Assembly (NCBI RefSeq): GCF_039543385.1 | Contig: NZ_BAABJQ010000004.1 | Span: 186,001 to 250,000 of the forward strand | Origin: Rugosimonospora acidiphila | GTDB taxonomy: Bacteria > Actinomycetota > Actinomycetes > Mycobacteriales > Micromonosporaceae | DNA: 64,000 bases | Direction of reading: 5' to 3' | Shown here: positions 25,554-33,674 of the stretch, piece after piece | Layout of the letters: every line of letters starts with the position of its first letter | How positions within the stretch are numbered: position 1 is the stretch's first letter | Notes under the pieces: generated by a model | Databases searched by the model: none | What the model saw: only the letters and a program-made list of their open reading frames with translations | What the model was told of the DNA's origin: nothing | Program-made: the position numbers and the translations under genes

Positions 25554-27248
25554 TCAGACCTCGACCACGTTCGGGAAGATCAGCGGCCGGCGCCGGTACG
25601 TGTCGTTGACCCACCTGCCGACCGTGCGCCGCACGATCTGCTGGAGCTGGTGCGGGTCGGTGATGCCGTCGGTCGCGGCCCGGTCCAGCGCCTCGGTCAC
25701 CAGCGGAAGCATCCCCTCGAACACCGCAGGATCGTCGGAGAAGCCCTTCGCCGAGACAGTCGGGCCGCCGACCACCTTGCCGGTCACCGAGTCGACCACC
25801 ACGGTCGCCGCGATGAAGCCACCATCGCCCAGGATGCGCCGCTCGGTGAGCAGCGACTCGCCCACGTCGCCGACCGCCAGGCCGTCCACGTACACGTACC
25901 GGCTCTTGACGTGCCCGACCAGGCGGGCCTGCCCGTCGACCAGGTCGACCACGTCGCCGTCCTCGCAGAGCACCACCCGCTCCGGGGCCACCCCGGACTC
26001 GACCGCGAGCCGCGCGTGCGCGCGCAGGTGCCGCCACTCCCCGTGTACGGGCAGGAAGTTGCTCGGCTTGACGACGTTGAGCAGGTACAGCAGCTCGCCG
26101 GCCGGCGAGTGGCCGGATACGTGCACCTTGGCCACGTCCTTGTGCACCACGAACGCGCCCGCCCGGGACAGCTGGTTGATGACCCGGTAGACCGCCGTCT
26201 CGTTGCCCGGCACCAGGGAGGAGGCGAGCACCACGGTGTCGCCGGGCGCGATCACGATGTGCCGGTGATCGCCGGTCGCCATCCGGCCCAACGCGCTCAT
26301 CGGTTCGCCCTGCGACCCGGTGGACATCAGCACTATCTGCTCGGGCGGCAGCGTGGTCGCCTCGTCGAGCCCGACCACCAGCCCGCCGGGGATGCGCAGC
26401 AGGCCGAGGTCGCGGGCGATGCCCATGTTGCGCACCATGGAGCGACCGATGAAGGCCACCTTGCGGCCGTGCGCGGCGGCAGAGTCGAGCACCTGCTGCA
26501 CCCGGTGCACGTGCGACGCGAACGAGGCCACGATGATCCGGCCCCGGGCGGCCCGGAAGATGCCGTCCAGCACCGGGCCGATCTCGCGCTCCGGCGCGAC
26601 GAAGCCCGGCACCTCGGCGTTGGTGGAGTCGGCCAGCAGCAGGTCCACGCCGTCGGCACCGAGCCGGGCGAAGCCGGGCACGTCGGTGAGGCGGCCGTCC
26701 AGCGGCAGCTGGTCCATCTTGAAGTCGCCGGTGTGCAGCACCACTCCGGCCGAGGTGCGGATGGCTACCGCCAGCGCGTCCGGGATCGAGTGGTTCACCG
26801 CGAAGAACTCGCACTGGAACGGGCCGAGCAGCTCGGTCTGCCCCTCGTGGACGGTCAGCGTGTACGGCTCGATGCGCCGCTCGGCCAGCTTCGCCTCGAC
26901 CAGCGCCAGGGTGAACTGGGAGCCGACCAGCGGGATGTCGGCCTTGTGGGCGAGCAGGTAGGGCACCGCGCCGATGTGGTCCTCGTGGCCGTGGGTGAGC
27001 ACGATGGCCTGCACGTCGTCGAGCCGGTCCAGGATGGCCGAGAAGTCCGGCAGGATGAGGTCGACCCCGGGCTGGTCGACGTCGGGGAACAGCACCCCGC
27101 AGTCGACGATCAGGAGCCGGCCGTCGAATTCGAACACGGTCATGTTGCGGCCGATCGCGCCGAGGCCGCCCAGCGGGATCACCCGGAGCGCCCCCGCGGC
27201 CAGCGGGCCAGGAGCGGTGACCTCGGGTTCGGACGACTCGCTCACCAT
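25554..27248 (-). CDS. rnj: Ribonuclease J
   Basis: The 564-residue metallo-beta-lactamase/beta-CASP RNase has 5'-3' exo- and endonuclease activity in mRNA decay and rRNA maturation. The zinc motif HGHEDH is at 86-91; the beta-CASP core contains VDLLLADSTNAEVPG, the SxSxGxP-type site (LMSTGSQGEP) and HVSGHSPAGEL, with a C-terminal domain ending in NDTYRRRPLIFPNVVEV. The ATG overlaps the dapA stop by 7 nt (27242-27248), with GTG 27245 (GTGA overlap) as alternative. The dapA-rnj pairing is conserved in actinobacteria. Confidence 0.95.
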   Translation of the reverse strand: MVSESSEPEVTAPGPLAAGALRVIPLGGLGAIGRNMTVFEFDGRLLIVDCGVLFPDVDQPGVDLILPDFSAILDRLDDVQAIVLTHGHEDHIGAVPYLLAHKADIPLVGSQFTLALVEAKLAERRIEPYTLTVHEGQTELLGPFQCEFFAVNHSIPDALAVAIRTSAGVVLHTGDFKMDQLPLDGRLTDVPGFARLGADGVDLLLADSTNAEVPGFVAPEREIGPVLDGIFRAARGRIIVASFASHVHRVQQVLDSAAAHGRKVAFIGRSMVRNMGIARDLGLLRIPGGLVVGLDEATTLPPEQIVLMSTGSQGEPMSALGRMATGDHRHIVIAPGDTVVLASSLVPGNETAVYRVINQLSRAGAFVVHKDVAKVHVSGHSPAGELLYLLNVVKPSNFLPVHGEWRHLRAHARLAVESGVAPERVVLCEDGDVVDLVDGQARLVGHVKSRYVYVDGLAVGDVGESLLTERRILGDGGFIAATVVVDSVTGKVVGGPTVSAKGFSDDPAVFEGMLPLVTEALDRAATDGITDPHQLQQIVRRTVGRWVNDTYRRRPLIFPNVVEV

Positions 27249-28189
27249 GCCGACTGCTCCGCGTCCGCCCGCGAGACCGTGCCCGGCAGGACTATCCCGG
27301 CCTGCGCGCAGTCCGCGCGCAGGGCGTCGATCTCGGCCTCGGTGGCGTCCACCATCGGTGGCCGGACCGGCCCGCTGGGCAGATCGAGCAGGGCCAGCGC
27401 CGCCTTCACCAGAACCACCCCCTGGCTCCGGAAGATGCCGGTGAACAGGGGCAACAGCTCGCGGTGCAGGGCCAGCGCCCCGGCGACGTCGCCCGCCTCG
27501 TGAGCCAGGATCATGCGCTTGGCCCGCGCGCCGGTCAGGTGCGTGGACGTGCCGACCAGCCCGACACCGCCGACCGACAGCAGCGGCAGGGTCACCGCGT
27601 CGTCCCCGCTGTAGTAGGCGAGGTCGCATCGGCTGGTCACCCAGGAGGTGGCGGTCAGGTCGCCCTTGGCGTCCTTGACCGCCACGACCCGCTCGTGCTC
27701 GGCGAGCCTCACCAGCGTGTCGGTGGCGATCGCGGTGCCCGTGCGATGCGGGATGTCGTAGAGCATCACCGGCAGCTCGGAGGCGTCGGCCACCGCGGTG
27801 AAGTGCGCGACCAGGCCGGACTGCGGCGGCTTGTTGTAGTACGGGGTGACCAGGAGCACGCCGTGCGCGCCGGCCTTCTCGGCCGCCCGGGTCAGCTCCA
27901 CGGAGTGGTGGGTGTCGTTGGTTCCGACGCCGGCCACTACCTTCGCCCGGTCGCCCACCGCCTCGACCACCGCGCGCAGCAGAGCTTCCTTCTCCCCGTC
28001 GCTGGTGGTCGGCGCCTCGCCGGTGGTGCCGCTGATCACGAGCCCGTCGTTGCCCTGCTCATCCACCAGATAGGTGGCAAGCCGGCCGGCGCCGTCGAGA
28101 TCCAGCGAGCCGTCCGGACGGAGCGGGGTGACCATGGCGGTCAGCAGCCGGCCGAATGGCCGGTTCGGTTCGGTACCCGTACTACTCAT
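27242..28189 (-). CDS. dapA: 4-hydroxy-tetrahydrodipicolinate synthase
   Basis: The 315-residue (beta/alpha)8 aldolase condenses pyruvate with aspartate semialdehyde, first committed step to diaminopimelate and lysine. Schiff-base Lys172 is in VVAVKDAKGD; Tyr144 (MLYDIPHRTG) and the pyruvate-binding GTTGE (54-58) are present. TAGGTT lies 6 nt before the ATG (leaderless). It is co-transcribed with rnj through overlapping codons, while dapB is a separate unit 6 kb away. Confidence 0.96.
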   Translation of the reverse strand: MSSTGTEPNRPFGRLLTAMVTPLRPDGSLDLDGAGRLATYLVDEQGNDGLVISGTTGEAPTTSDGEKEALLRAVVEAVGDRAKVVAGVGTNDTHHSVELTRAAEKAGAHGVLLVTPYYNKPPQSGLVAHFTAVADASELPVMLYDIPHRTGTAIATDTLVRLAEHERVVAVKDAKGDLTATSWVTSRCDLAYYSGDDAVTLPLLSVGGVGLVGTSTHLTGARAKRMILAHEAGDVAGALALHRELLPLFTGIFRSQGVVLVKAALALLDLPSGPVRPPMVDATEAEIDALRADCAQAGIVLPGTVSRADAEQSAW

Positions 28190-28195
28190 GTTCTT

Positions 28196-28201
28196 AACCT
28201 A
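28196..28201 (-). promoter_or_regulatory. -10 element for leaderless dapA (TAGGTT)
   Basis: Exactly 6 nt before ATG 28189, inside the 68-nt gap after thyX, so dapA need not depend on thyX transcription. Confidence 0.55.
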
Positions 28202-28257
28202 ACTGACCGGAACGACTTGGTGGATGCTGACTGTGGCCGGCCGCGTGCCTCCGCCGG

Positions 28258-29010
28258 TCAGCACTCCCAGGCGTAAGGACTGGCCGCGATCTCGGTGCCG
28301 TCGTCCAGCGCCGAGATGGTGAAGTCGGCGAATACGTTGGGCGCCACCTCCTGGAGCTGCCGCAGGCACTCCACGGCCAGCTCGCGGATCTCCACGTCCG
28401 CGTGCTCGGACGCCCGCATCGCGATGAAGTGCCGCCAGGCCCGGTAGTTGCCGGTGACCACTATCCGGGTCTCGGTGGCGTTGGGCAGGATTGCCCGCGC
28501 CGCCTGCCTGGCCTGTTTGCGGCGCAGCGTGGCGTTGGGCACGTCGGCGAACCGCTTCTCCAGGCCCTCCAGCAGCTCCGTGTACGCCCGGACGGCCGTC
28601 TGGGTGGCCTCCATGAACGTCTTGTGCAGCTCCGGATCCTCGGCGATGGCCTCCGGCTCCACCATGGCGGCGTCCCGTTCCGGCACGTAGCGCTGGGACA
28701 GCTGGCTGTACGAGAAGTGCCGGTGGCGGATCAGCTCGTGGGTGAAGGACCGGGACACCCCGGTGAAGTAGAAGGTGACGGTGCCGTGCTCGAGCACGGA
28801 CAGGTGCCCGACCTCGAGGAGGTGCGCCAGGTAGCCGGCGTTGGTCGCGGTAGCCGGGTTCGGCTTGCTCCAGGACTGGTAGCAGGCCCGGCCGGCGAAC
28901 TCGGCCAGCGCCTGGCCCCCCTCCGCGTCGGTGGACCACGGCACGTCCTCCGGCGGCTGGAAGTGCGTCCAGGCGATGAGCTTCACCCGGGGCTCCTCGA
29001 TCTCGGCCAC
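28258..29010 (-). CDS. thyX: FAD-dependent thymidylate synthase ThyX
   Basis: The 250-residue enzyme makes dTMP from dUMP using methylene-tetrahydrofolate and FADH2. The ThyX motif RHRHFSYSQLSQR (95-107) is intact; H-rich EHGTVTFYF and the C-terminal ECLRQL region complete the dUMP/FAD site. The start is GTG, 6 nt after GGAGAGGAG, a strong ribosome-binding site. The thyX-dapA-rnj order agrees with mycobacteria. Confidence 0.96.
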   Translation of the reverse strand: MAEIEEPRVKLIAWTHFQPPEDVPWSTDAEGGQALAEFAGRACYQSWSKPNPATATNAGYLAHLLEVGHLSVLEHGTVTFYFTGVSRSFTHELIRHRHFSYSQLSQRYVPERDAAMVEPEAIAEDPELHKTFMEATQTAVRAYTELLEGLEKRFADVPNATLRRKQARQAARAILPNATETRIVVTGNYRAWRHFIAMRASEHADVEIRELAVECLRQLQEVAPNVFADFTISALDDGTEIAASPYAWEC

Positions 29011-29131
29011 GGGCGGCTCCTCTCCGGTCGGCTCTTCCCGATTTTCTGGACTTCACCCGAGCGTAACGGTCGACCGGGTGAGTGCGGCTCGTGGTACGCC
29101 GGCCGGTCAAGGTACCCGCATCGGGTGACGG

Positions 29132-29167
29132 TTGACTGACGCCACCTATGACGTCATAGTGACGTCA
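29132..29167 (+). promoter_or_regulatory. Promoter with twin TGACGTCA operator over the start codon
   Basis: A near-consensus promoter TTGACT (29132-29137), 17-bp spacer, CATAGT (29155-29160), 6 nt, ATG (29167). Two perfect palindromes TGACGTCA occupy 29149-29156 and 29160-29167, with centres 11 bp (one helical turn) apart. They overlap the -10 element and the start codon; a protein bound here would block transcription. The downstream gene encodes a ribbon-helix-helix protein, so autorepression is the simplest reading. Confidence 0.75.
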
Positions 29168-29628
29168 TGAACCTCGGGCCGCACATCGACTCGCTACGCC
29201 GGGATCTCATCGCCAGCGCCGCCCCGGGCGGGCCGGAGGTTCGCGGCGCCGCCGAACTGCTCGCCGGAGCACTGGACGCCTCGGCCCGGCTCACCATGCT
29301 GGAGCTGCTCGCGGACGCGGCCGCCGAGATCACCGCCCAGTTCGGCTCGGCCACCGTGGAGGTGCGCCTGCGGGGCCGGGACCCCGAGCTCGTGATCACG
29401 GAGCTGGCCTTGGTCGAGGAGCGAGAGCCGCCGGCGGCTCCGGCGCCCGAGAGCGGTCACGTGTCGCGGATCACACTGCGCCTACCCGAGCCGCTCAAGG
29501 ACCAGGCGGAGCGTGCCGCGTCGGGCGAGGGCATCTCGGTCAACGCGTGGCTGGTCAGGGCAGTTGCCGCCGCGCTGCGCGGGCCGGACAGCCTCGGCCG
29601 CCGCCCGACCGGCTACGCCCGAAGCTGA
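29167..29628 (+). CDS. Ribbon-helix-helix protein (HicB/Arc-like antitoxin-type regulator)
   Basis: The 153-residue protein has an N-terminal helical domain (1-95) and a C-terminal RHH DNA-binding domain (about 100-140: SRITLRLPEPLKDQAERAAS, ISVNAWLVRAVAAAL). The RLPE-LK and N-x-W/F-L-x-x-A pattern matches HicB/Arc-type antitoxin domains. No HicA-like toxin is adjacent: the next gene is a convergent DUF2752. It is thus an orphan, perhaps a self-regulated DNA-binding protein. The mRNA is leaderless, and its promoter carries a twin palindrome. Confidence 0.8.
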   Translation: MNLGPHIDSLRRDLIASAAPGGPEVRGAAELLAGALDASARLTMLELLADAAAEITAQFGSATVEVRLRGRDPELVITELALVEEREPPAAPAPESGHVSRITLRLPEPLKDQAERAASGEGISVNAWLVRAVAAALRGPDSLGRRPTGYARS

Positions 29629-29651
29629 GGGCGGTCCGCACCGGGCACGGT

Positions 29652-30191
29652 TCAGACGAAGAACCAGTTGAACGGGGCCCAGGGCAGGTTGCGCAGCACG
29701 GTGAACACGCCCCAGGCCCCCAGGAAAATGGCCAGCGCCTTCGGGGACACGCGCAGCGGAGGCAGCTTCCGCTTGAACGCCGTGTCGGCGACCCAGACGA
29801 TGTACGCGTAGACCAGGAACGGCGCGGCGAACACCGCCAGCAGGTGCGACCGGGCGGCGGCCGGAATGTTGCCGTGCAGCAGGTACCAGAAGGCGCGGGT
29901 GCCACCGCAGCCCGGGCAGTCGAAGCCGGTGGTGAGCCGGATCAGGCAGGTGGGGCTCGACATCGCGTTGGCGTCGGTCGGGTTGGTGGCCAGCACGTAG
30001 CCCACCCCGCCGAGGAAGCAGACCAGCATCGTCACCGGGGTGGCCCAGATCGGGACCCGTGACCAGAACCGGATCAGCAGCCGGCTGAACGGGTCGGAGG
30101 GCACCGTCGGGGCCAGCACGTACATCTGGGGGTGCTGGTGGTCATGATCATGGCTGGGAACCATCGCCGGCTGCGCCGCCACGTCGCTCAT
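29652..30191 (-). CDS. DUF2752 membrane protein
   Basis: The 179-residue protein has three to four membrane helices and the family signature DCPGCGGTRAFWYLLHG (about 93-109) with its paired Cys. The N-terminal 30 residues are His/Asp-rich (SHDHDHQH), unusual and possibly metal-binding. Function unknown. The 45-nt gap to the next upstream gene carries a GAGCGGAGCGAGG stretch. Confidence 0.85.
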   Translation of the reverse strand: MSDVAAQPAMVPSHDHDHQHPQMYVLAPTVPSDPFSRLLIRFWSRVPIWATPVTMLVCFLGGVGYVLATNPTDANAMSSPTCLIRLTTGFDCPGCGGTRAFWYLLHGNIPAAARSHLLAVFAAPFLVYAYIVWVADTAFKRKLPPLRVSPKALAIFLGAWGVFTVLRNLPWAPFNWFFV

Positions 30192-30236
30192 GCGTCCGCC
30201 TCGCTCCGCTCACCCGATTCGCATTGCCGCCAAGCA

Positions 30237-31490
30237 TCAAACTACACCGGCCCCGCCCTCCGGCTGCGCGTCGAGTTCGGCCCAGAGCGACCCGGCCAGG
30301 TCGCCGCGCTCCGGCGCGGCCACCTCGGCCAGGCCAAGCCAGCCGGCGAGCCGGTGCAGCTCGGCGGCGAGCGCCGCCGCGGTCTCCGGGGGCGCCTTCG
30401 GCTCGGCCCACGCGGCAGGCACCCGCAGCACCGAGGCCGCCCGGTCGGCCTTGAGGTCGACCCGCGCCACCAGCCGGTCGCCAAGCAGGAACGGCAGCAC
30501 GTAGTAGCCATAGACCCGCTGGGCGGCCGGGGTGTAGATCTCGATGCGGTAGCTGAAGTCGAACAAGCGCTGGGCGCGGTCCCGCTTCCACACCACCGGA
30601 TCGAACGGGCTGACCAGCGTGCTGGCCCGGACCCAGCGCGGCAGGCGGGCGTCGCGGTGCAGGTAGACCGGGGTTCGCCAGCCGGCCACCGAGACGACGA
30701 TCAGCTCGCCCGCCTCCACCAGGTCGGCGATGGCCGTGCGGGTGGGCCGCACCGGCAACCGGAAGTAGTCGCGCAGATCCGGCTCGGCCGCCACCCCCAG
30801 CGAGAGGGCCGAGCGGCGCACCAGCTCGCGGTATGCCTCCGCCGGCTCGGGCGTGGGCGCTCTCAGGACCGAGGCCGGCAGGATCCGCTCCGGGATGTCG
30901 TAAACCCGGGCGAAGGCAGAGTTTCGGCGGTCGACCAGCACCTCGCCCCGCCAGAACAGCCACTCGAGCGCGATCTTGGTCTCGGACCAGTTCCACCCCC
31001 AGTTGCCGGTGCGCCGGGGCACGTCGGCCTCGATCTGAGCAGCGGTCAACGGGCCATTGTCGATCACCTCGTTGCGCACCCAGTCGACCAGGCCGCGCTG
31101 GCGCTGCGCCAGCCGCGACACCCCGCCCCAGGGGTGGTCGGTGGCCATCCGCCAGCGCAGGAAGGGGTGCAGGTCGATGGGGAGCAGCGAGGCCTCGTGC
31201 CCCCAGTATTCGAACAGCTCCCGGTCGCCCCGGTAGGCGGCCCGGTCGAGCAGTTGCGTCGGGTAGGGCCCGAGCCGGCTGTACAGCGGGAGGTAGTGCG
31301 CGCGCTGCAGGACATTGACCGAGTCCATCTGGAGCAGCCCCAACCGGCCCAGCACCCGGCGCAGGTGGCGACGGTCGACCGCACCGGCGGGCGCGGGGTC
31401 GAGGAACCCCTGCGCGGCCAGCGCGATCCGGCGAGCCTGCGCGGGAGACAGCGAGTCGAGTGCCCGTGGGCGCGGCATGAGATCGTTCAT
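30237..31490 (-). CDS. YcaQ/AlkX-like winged-helix protein (HTH_42)
   Basis: The 417-residue protein starts with the HTH_42 signature LSPAQARRIALAAQGF, then GRLGLLQMDSVNVLQRAHYLPLYSRLGPY, three winged-helix units and a C-terminal wing domain. E. coli YcaQ/AlkX is a DNA glycosylase that unhooks interstrand crosslinks, and relatives (AlkZ) protect antibiotic producers from their own DNA-damaging products. The catalytic QxQ/QxD-type loop is plausible in LLQMDSVNV. A repair role is inference. Confidence 0.82.
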   Translation of the reverse strand: MNDLMPRPRALDSLSPAQARRIALAAQGFLDPAPAGAVDRRHLRRVLGRLGLLQMDSVNVLQRAHYLPLYSRLGPYPTQLLDRAAYRGDRELFEYWGHEASLLPIDLHPFLRWRMATDHPWGGVSRLAQRQRGLVDWVRNEVIDNGPLTAAQIEADVPRRTGNWGWNWSETKIALEWLFWRGEVLVDRRNSAFARVYDIPERILPASVLRAPTPEPAEAYRELVRRSALSLGVAAEPDLRDYFRLPVRPTRTAIADLVEAGELIVVSVAGWRTPVYLHRDARLPRWVRASTLVSPFDPVVWKRDRAQRLFDFSYRIEIYTPAAQRVYGYYVLPFLLGDRLVARVDLKADRAASVLRVPAAWAEPKAPPETAAALAAELHRLAGWLGLAEVAAPERGDLAGSLWAELDAQPEGGAGVV

Positions 31491-31631
31491 CGTGCCCGCA
31501 GATTAGCCGACGGGTACGACACTCCGGCCCTCCTCGGCGGTCCCGACCACCGGCCGTGAGCAGGGCACCGGCGGCGCGAAACGGGCCGGCCGCCCCGGCG
31601 CTTCGCCCCCGCGCCCGTGCCGCTGGCCAGC

Positions 31632-31637
31632 TATCCT
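31632..31637 (+). promoter_or_regulatory. -10 element (TATCCT), 7 nt before ATG 31645
   Basis: No Shine-Dalgarno is present; leaderless start inferred. Confidence 0.45.
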
Positions 31638-31644
31638 CCCCGAC

Positions 31645-32175
31645 ATGCTGACGGTGCGGCCGGCGATGCCGCGAGACGCGCTCGACATAGCGCGGATCAA
31701 TGTCACCTGCTGGCAGCGGGCCTACGTGGGCATGGTGCCGGACGATGTCCTGACGTCCATGGACGTGCACACCGCCGAGAGCAGGTACCGGCGGCGGCTG
31801 TCCGCGCCGGGCCCACACGAGACGCTGCTCGCCACCGACGGCGGGGTCACCGCCGGATACGTCTACTTCGGCCCGTACCGGGAGGGCAGGAGGCTGGACT
31901 CGACCGTCGGCGAGATCATCGGCATCTACGTCGACCCGGCGGCCTGGCGCACCGGGGCCGGCCGCACGCTGATGACCGCCGCCCTCAAGCGGCTGTCCGA
32001 GCGGGGCTGGGACGAGGTGCGGCTATGGGTGCTGGAAGCGAACGACTCCGCCCGCGGGTTCTACGCGCGGCTCGGCTTCCGGCCCGACGGCGCCACCGCC
32101 GGCTACCCGGTCCGGCGCGTCGACGGCAGCGCGGTCGAACTGGCCGAGGTCCGCTACACCAACGGCGCGGGCTGA
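31645..32175 (+). CDS. GNAT family N-acetyltransferase
   Basis: The 176-residue protein begins LTVRPAMPRDALDIARINVTCWQRAYVGMVPDDVL, a pattern common in actinobacterial GNATs. It has IIGIYVDPAAWRTGAGRTLMTAAL with the acetyl-CoA loop and LWVLEANDSARGFYARLGFRPDG at the C-terminus. It resembles the gene at 33675, suggesting an old duplication flanking the GT87 gene. Its last 153 bp are antisense to the end of that glycosyltransferase gene. Confidence 0.88.
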   Translation: MLTVRPAMPRDALDIARINVTCWQRAYVGMVPDDVLTSMDVHTAESRYRRRLSAPGPHETLLATDGGVTAGYVYFGPYREGRRLDSTVGEIIGIYVDPAAWRTGAGRTLMTAALKRLSERGWDEVRLWVLEANDSARGFYARLGFRPDGATAGYPVRRVDGSAVELAEVRYTNGAG

Positions 32176-33516
32176 CCGCGACCCGCCCGATGCCAGCCGG
32201 TCCGGAGCCAGGTCTTCCTGGGCCAGATCATCCGAGGCGAGAGCGTCCGAGGTGAGGTGCCCCGGGGCCAGCGCGTCCGAGGACGGGCGGCTCGAGGCCG
32301 GCTCGCTCGGCGCCGGCCCGGCGTCGCCTGATGCCGCCGGGCGGCCGGCGGCCGACAACGGCAGGCAGACCAGCAGCACGACGCTGGCGATCACGTAGCT
32401 GTCACTCAGGATCGCGCCCCAGCCGGTGAAGTGGTTGTCGAAGCGCCAGACCAGCTTGCTGGACAGCAGCACGTACAGCCCGAGATCGAGGAGCAGCAGG
32501 CGGGTCCGGCGGCGGCCGGTGGCCGTCAGCCCCCGCGCGGTCAGCAGCAGCATGGCCGGCAGCAGCCAGACCAGGTGGTGCACCCAGGTCACCGGGCTGA
32601 CCAGGCAGCCCAGCACCCCGGTCAACGCCAGGCCGGCCAACTCGTCGCCGAGTCGCAGCGAACGCCGCAGCTGCCACACCCACACGACCAGGACAGCGAT
32701 GATCATCAAGCCCCAGACGACGTTGCTGGGCTGATCCGGATTGATCCGGGCAGCGACGCCCTCCAGCGACTGGTTGGAGATGTATGACAGCGAACCGACC
32801 CGGTCGGTGTCGAAGACCGCGCTGCTCCAGAAGATCAGGGAGGCGTGCGGGGCCACGATGGCGGCGACGAGCGTGGCCGCCCCGGTGGTGGCGATCGAGA
32901 CCACCGCCGCCCGCCACTTGCGGGCGAGCAACAGGTACAGGATGAACACGCCGGGGGTGAGCTTGATCGCGGTGGCCAGGCCGATGCCCACCCCGCCCCA
33001 GCGGCGGGCCGGGCTGTTCGGCGCGGCCGACGGCCGGTCATACACCAGCAGGATGAGGTCGGCCACCACGAGGAACACCAGCAGCATGTTGACCTGGCCG
33101 AAGTTCACCGTCTCGCGCAACGGCTCGAACACGGCGGCCAGGATCGCCGCCACGGCGAGGGTGAACCAGGGCGTCCAGTTGAACCGGGCGATCACCGGCC
33201 GGAGGAACCAGTAGATGATCAGCAGGGTGACCAGCACGGTGGCGGCCACGCTGACGATGATCGTGACGGTCCAGGGCAGGATCGCCATGGGCAGCATGGT
33301 CAGGGCGGCGAACGGCGGGTACGTGTAGCCGTACTTGCTCAGCGGCTTCAGGTAGTCGTAGATCTCGCCATGGCCGTGGGCCCAATAGTTGGTCGCGCCG
33401 TAATAGACCTTGAGGTCGAAGAAGCCGTGCCGGGTGGCGAAGGCCGCGAGAAAGGCGAATGCCGCCGCCGCCAGGACGACGAGGATGGTGACCTGCCGGG
33501 CAACGGTACGACCCAC
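32023..33516 (-). CDS. GT87-family (DUF2029) polyprenol-phosphate-mannose-dependent mannosyltransferase-like protein
   Basis: The 497-residue GT-C enzyme has about 10 membrane helices in residues 1-385 and features of the DUF2029/GT87 family (DLKVYYGATNYW, YGYTYPPFAALTMLP). GT87 enzymes extend lipomannan and related glycolipids in actinobacteria. The last 110 residues form a hydrophilic tail with SDALA/SDDLA-type repeats, and the first in-frame stop lies 153 bp inside the convergent GNAT gene. GTG start, 5 nt after GGAGGAG. Confidence 0.82.
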   Translation of the reverse strand: MGRTVARQVTILVVLAAAAFAFLAAFATRHGFFDLKVYYGATNYWAHGHGEIYDYLKPLSKYGYTYPPFAALTMLPMAILPWTVTIIVSVAATVLVTLLIIYWFLRPVIARFNWTPWFTLAVAAILAAVFEPLRETVNFGQVNMLLVFLVVADLILLVYDRPSAAPNSPARRWGGVGIGLATAIKLTPGVFILYLLLARKWRAAVVSIATTGAATLVAAIVAPHASLIFWSSAVFDTDRVGSLSYISNQSLEGVAARINPDQPSNVVWGLMIIAVLVVWVWQLRRSLRLGDELAGLALTGVLGCLVSPVTWVHHLVWLLPAMLLLTARGLTATGRRRTRLLLLDLGLYVLLSSKLVWRFDNHFTGWGAILSDSYVIASVVLLVCLPLSAAGRPAASGDAGPAPSEPASSRPSSDALAPGHLTSDALASDDLAQEDLAPDRLASGGSRSARAVGVADLGQFDRAAVDAPDRVAGGGAVGPEAEPRVEPAGGVVRFQHP

Positions 33517-33662
33517 TATTCTCCTCCAGCTCCGCCCGCCGCCTCACCACGGCGTGCTCCTACCGCCTGGCCGCCCGACCCCGACCCGCGGAAACTTCGG
33601 CCGCCGACAGACCGCTGGTCCGGCACACGGCAGCCCGGGCGATCTCCGCCCGCACGCCCCCG

Positions 33663-33668
33663 TAGGCT
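33663..33668 (+). promoter_or_regulatory. -10 element (TAGGCT), 6 nt before ATG 33675
   Basis: The same hexamer precedes the DUF1707 gene. The 158-bp gap with the divergent GT87 gene holds no other clear signal. Confidence 0.5.
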
Positions 33669-33674
33669 AAGCCC

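Noticed and set aside
29167..29628. Complete HicAB toxin-antitoxin pair
   Set aside because: Only the RHH-containing protein is present; no HicA-like ORF on either side.
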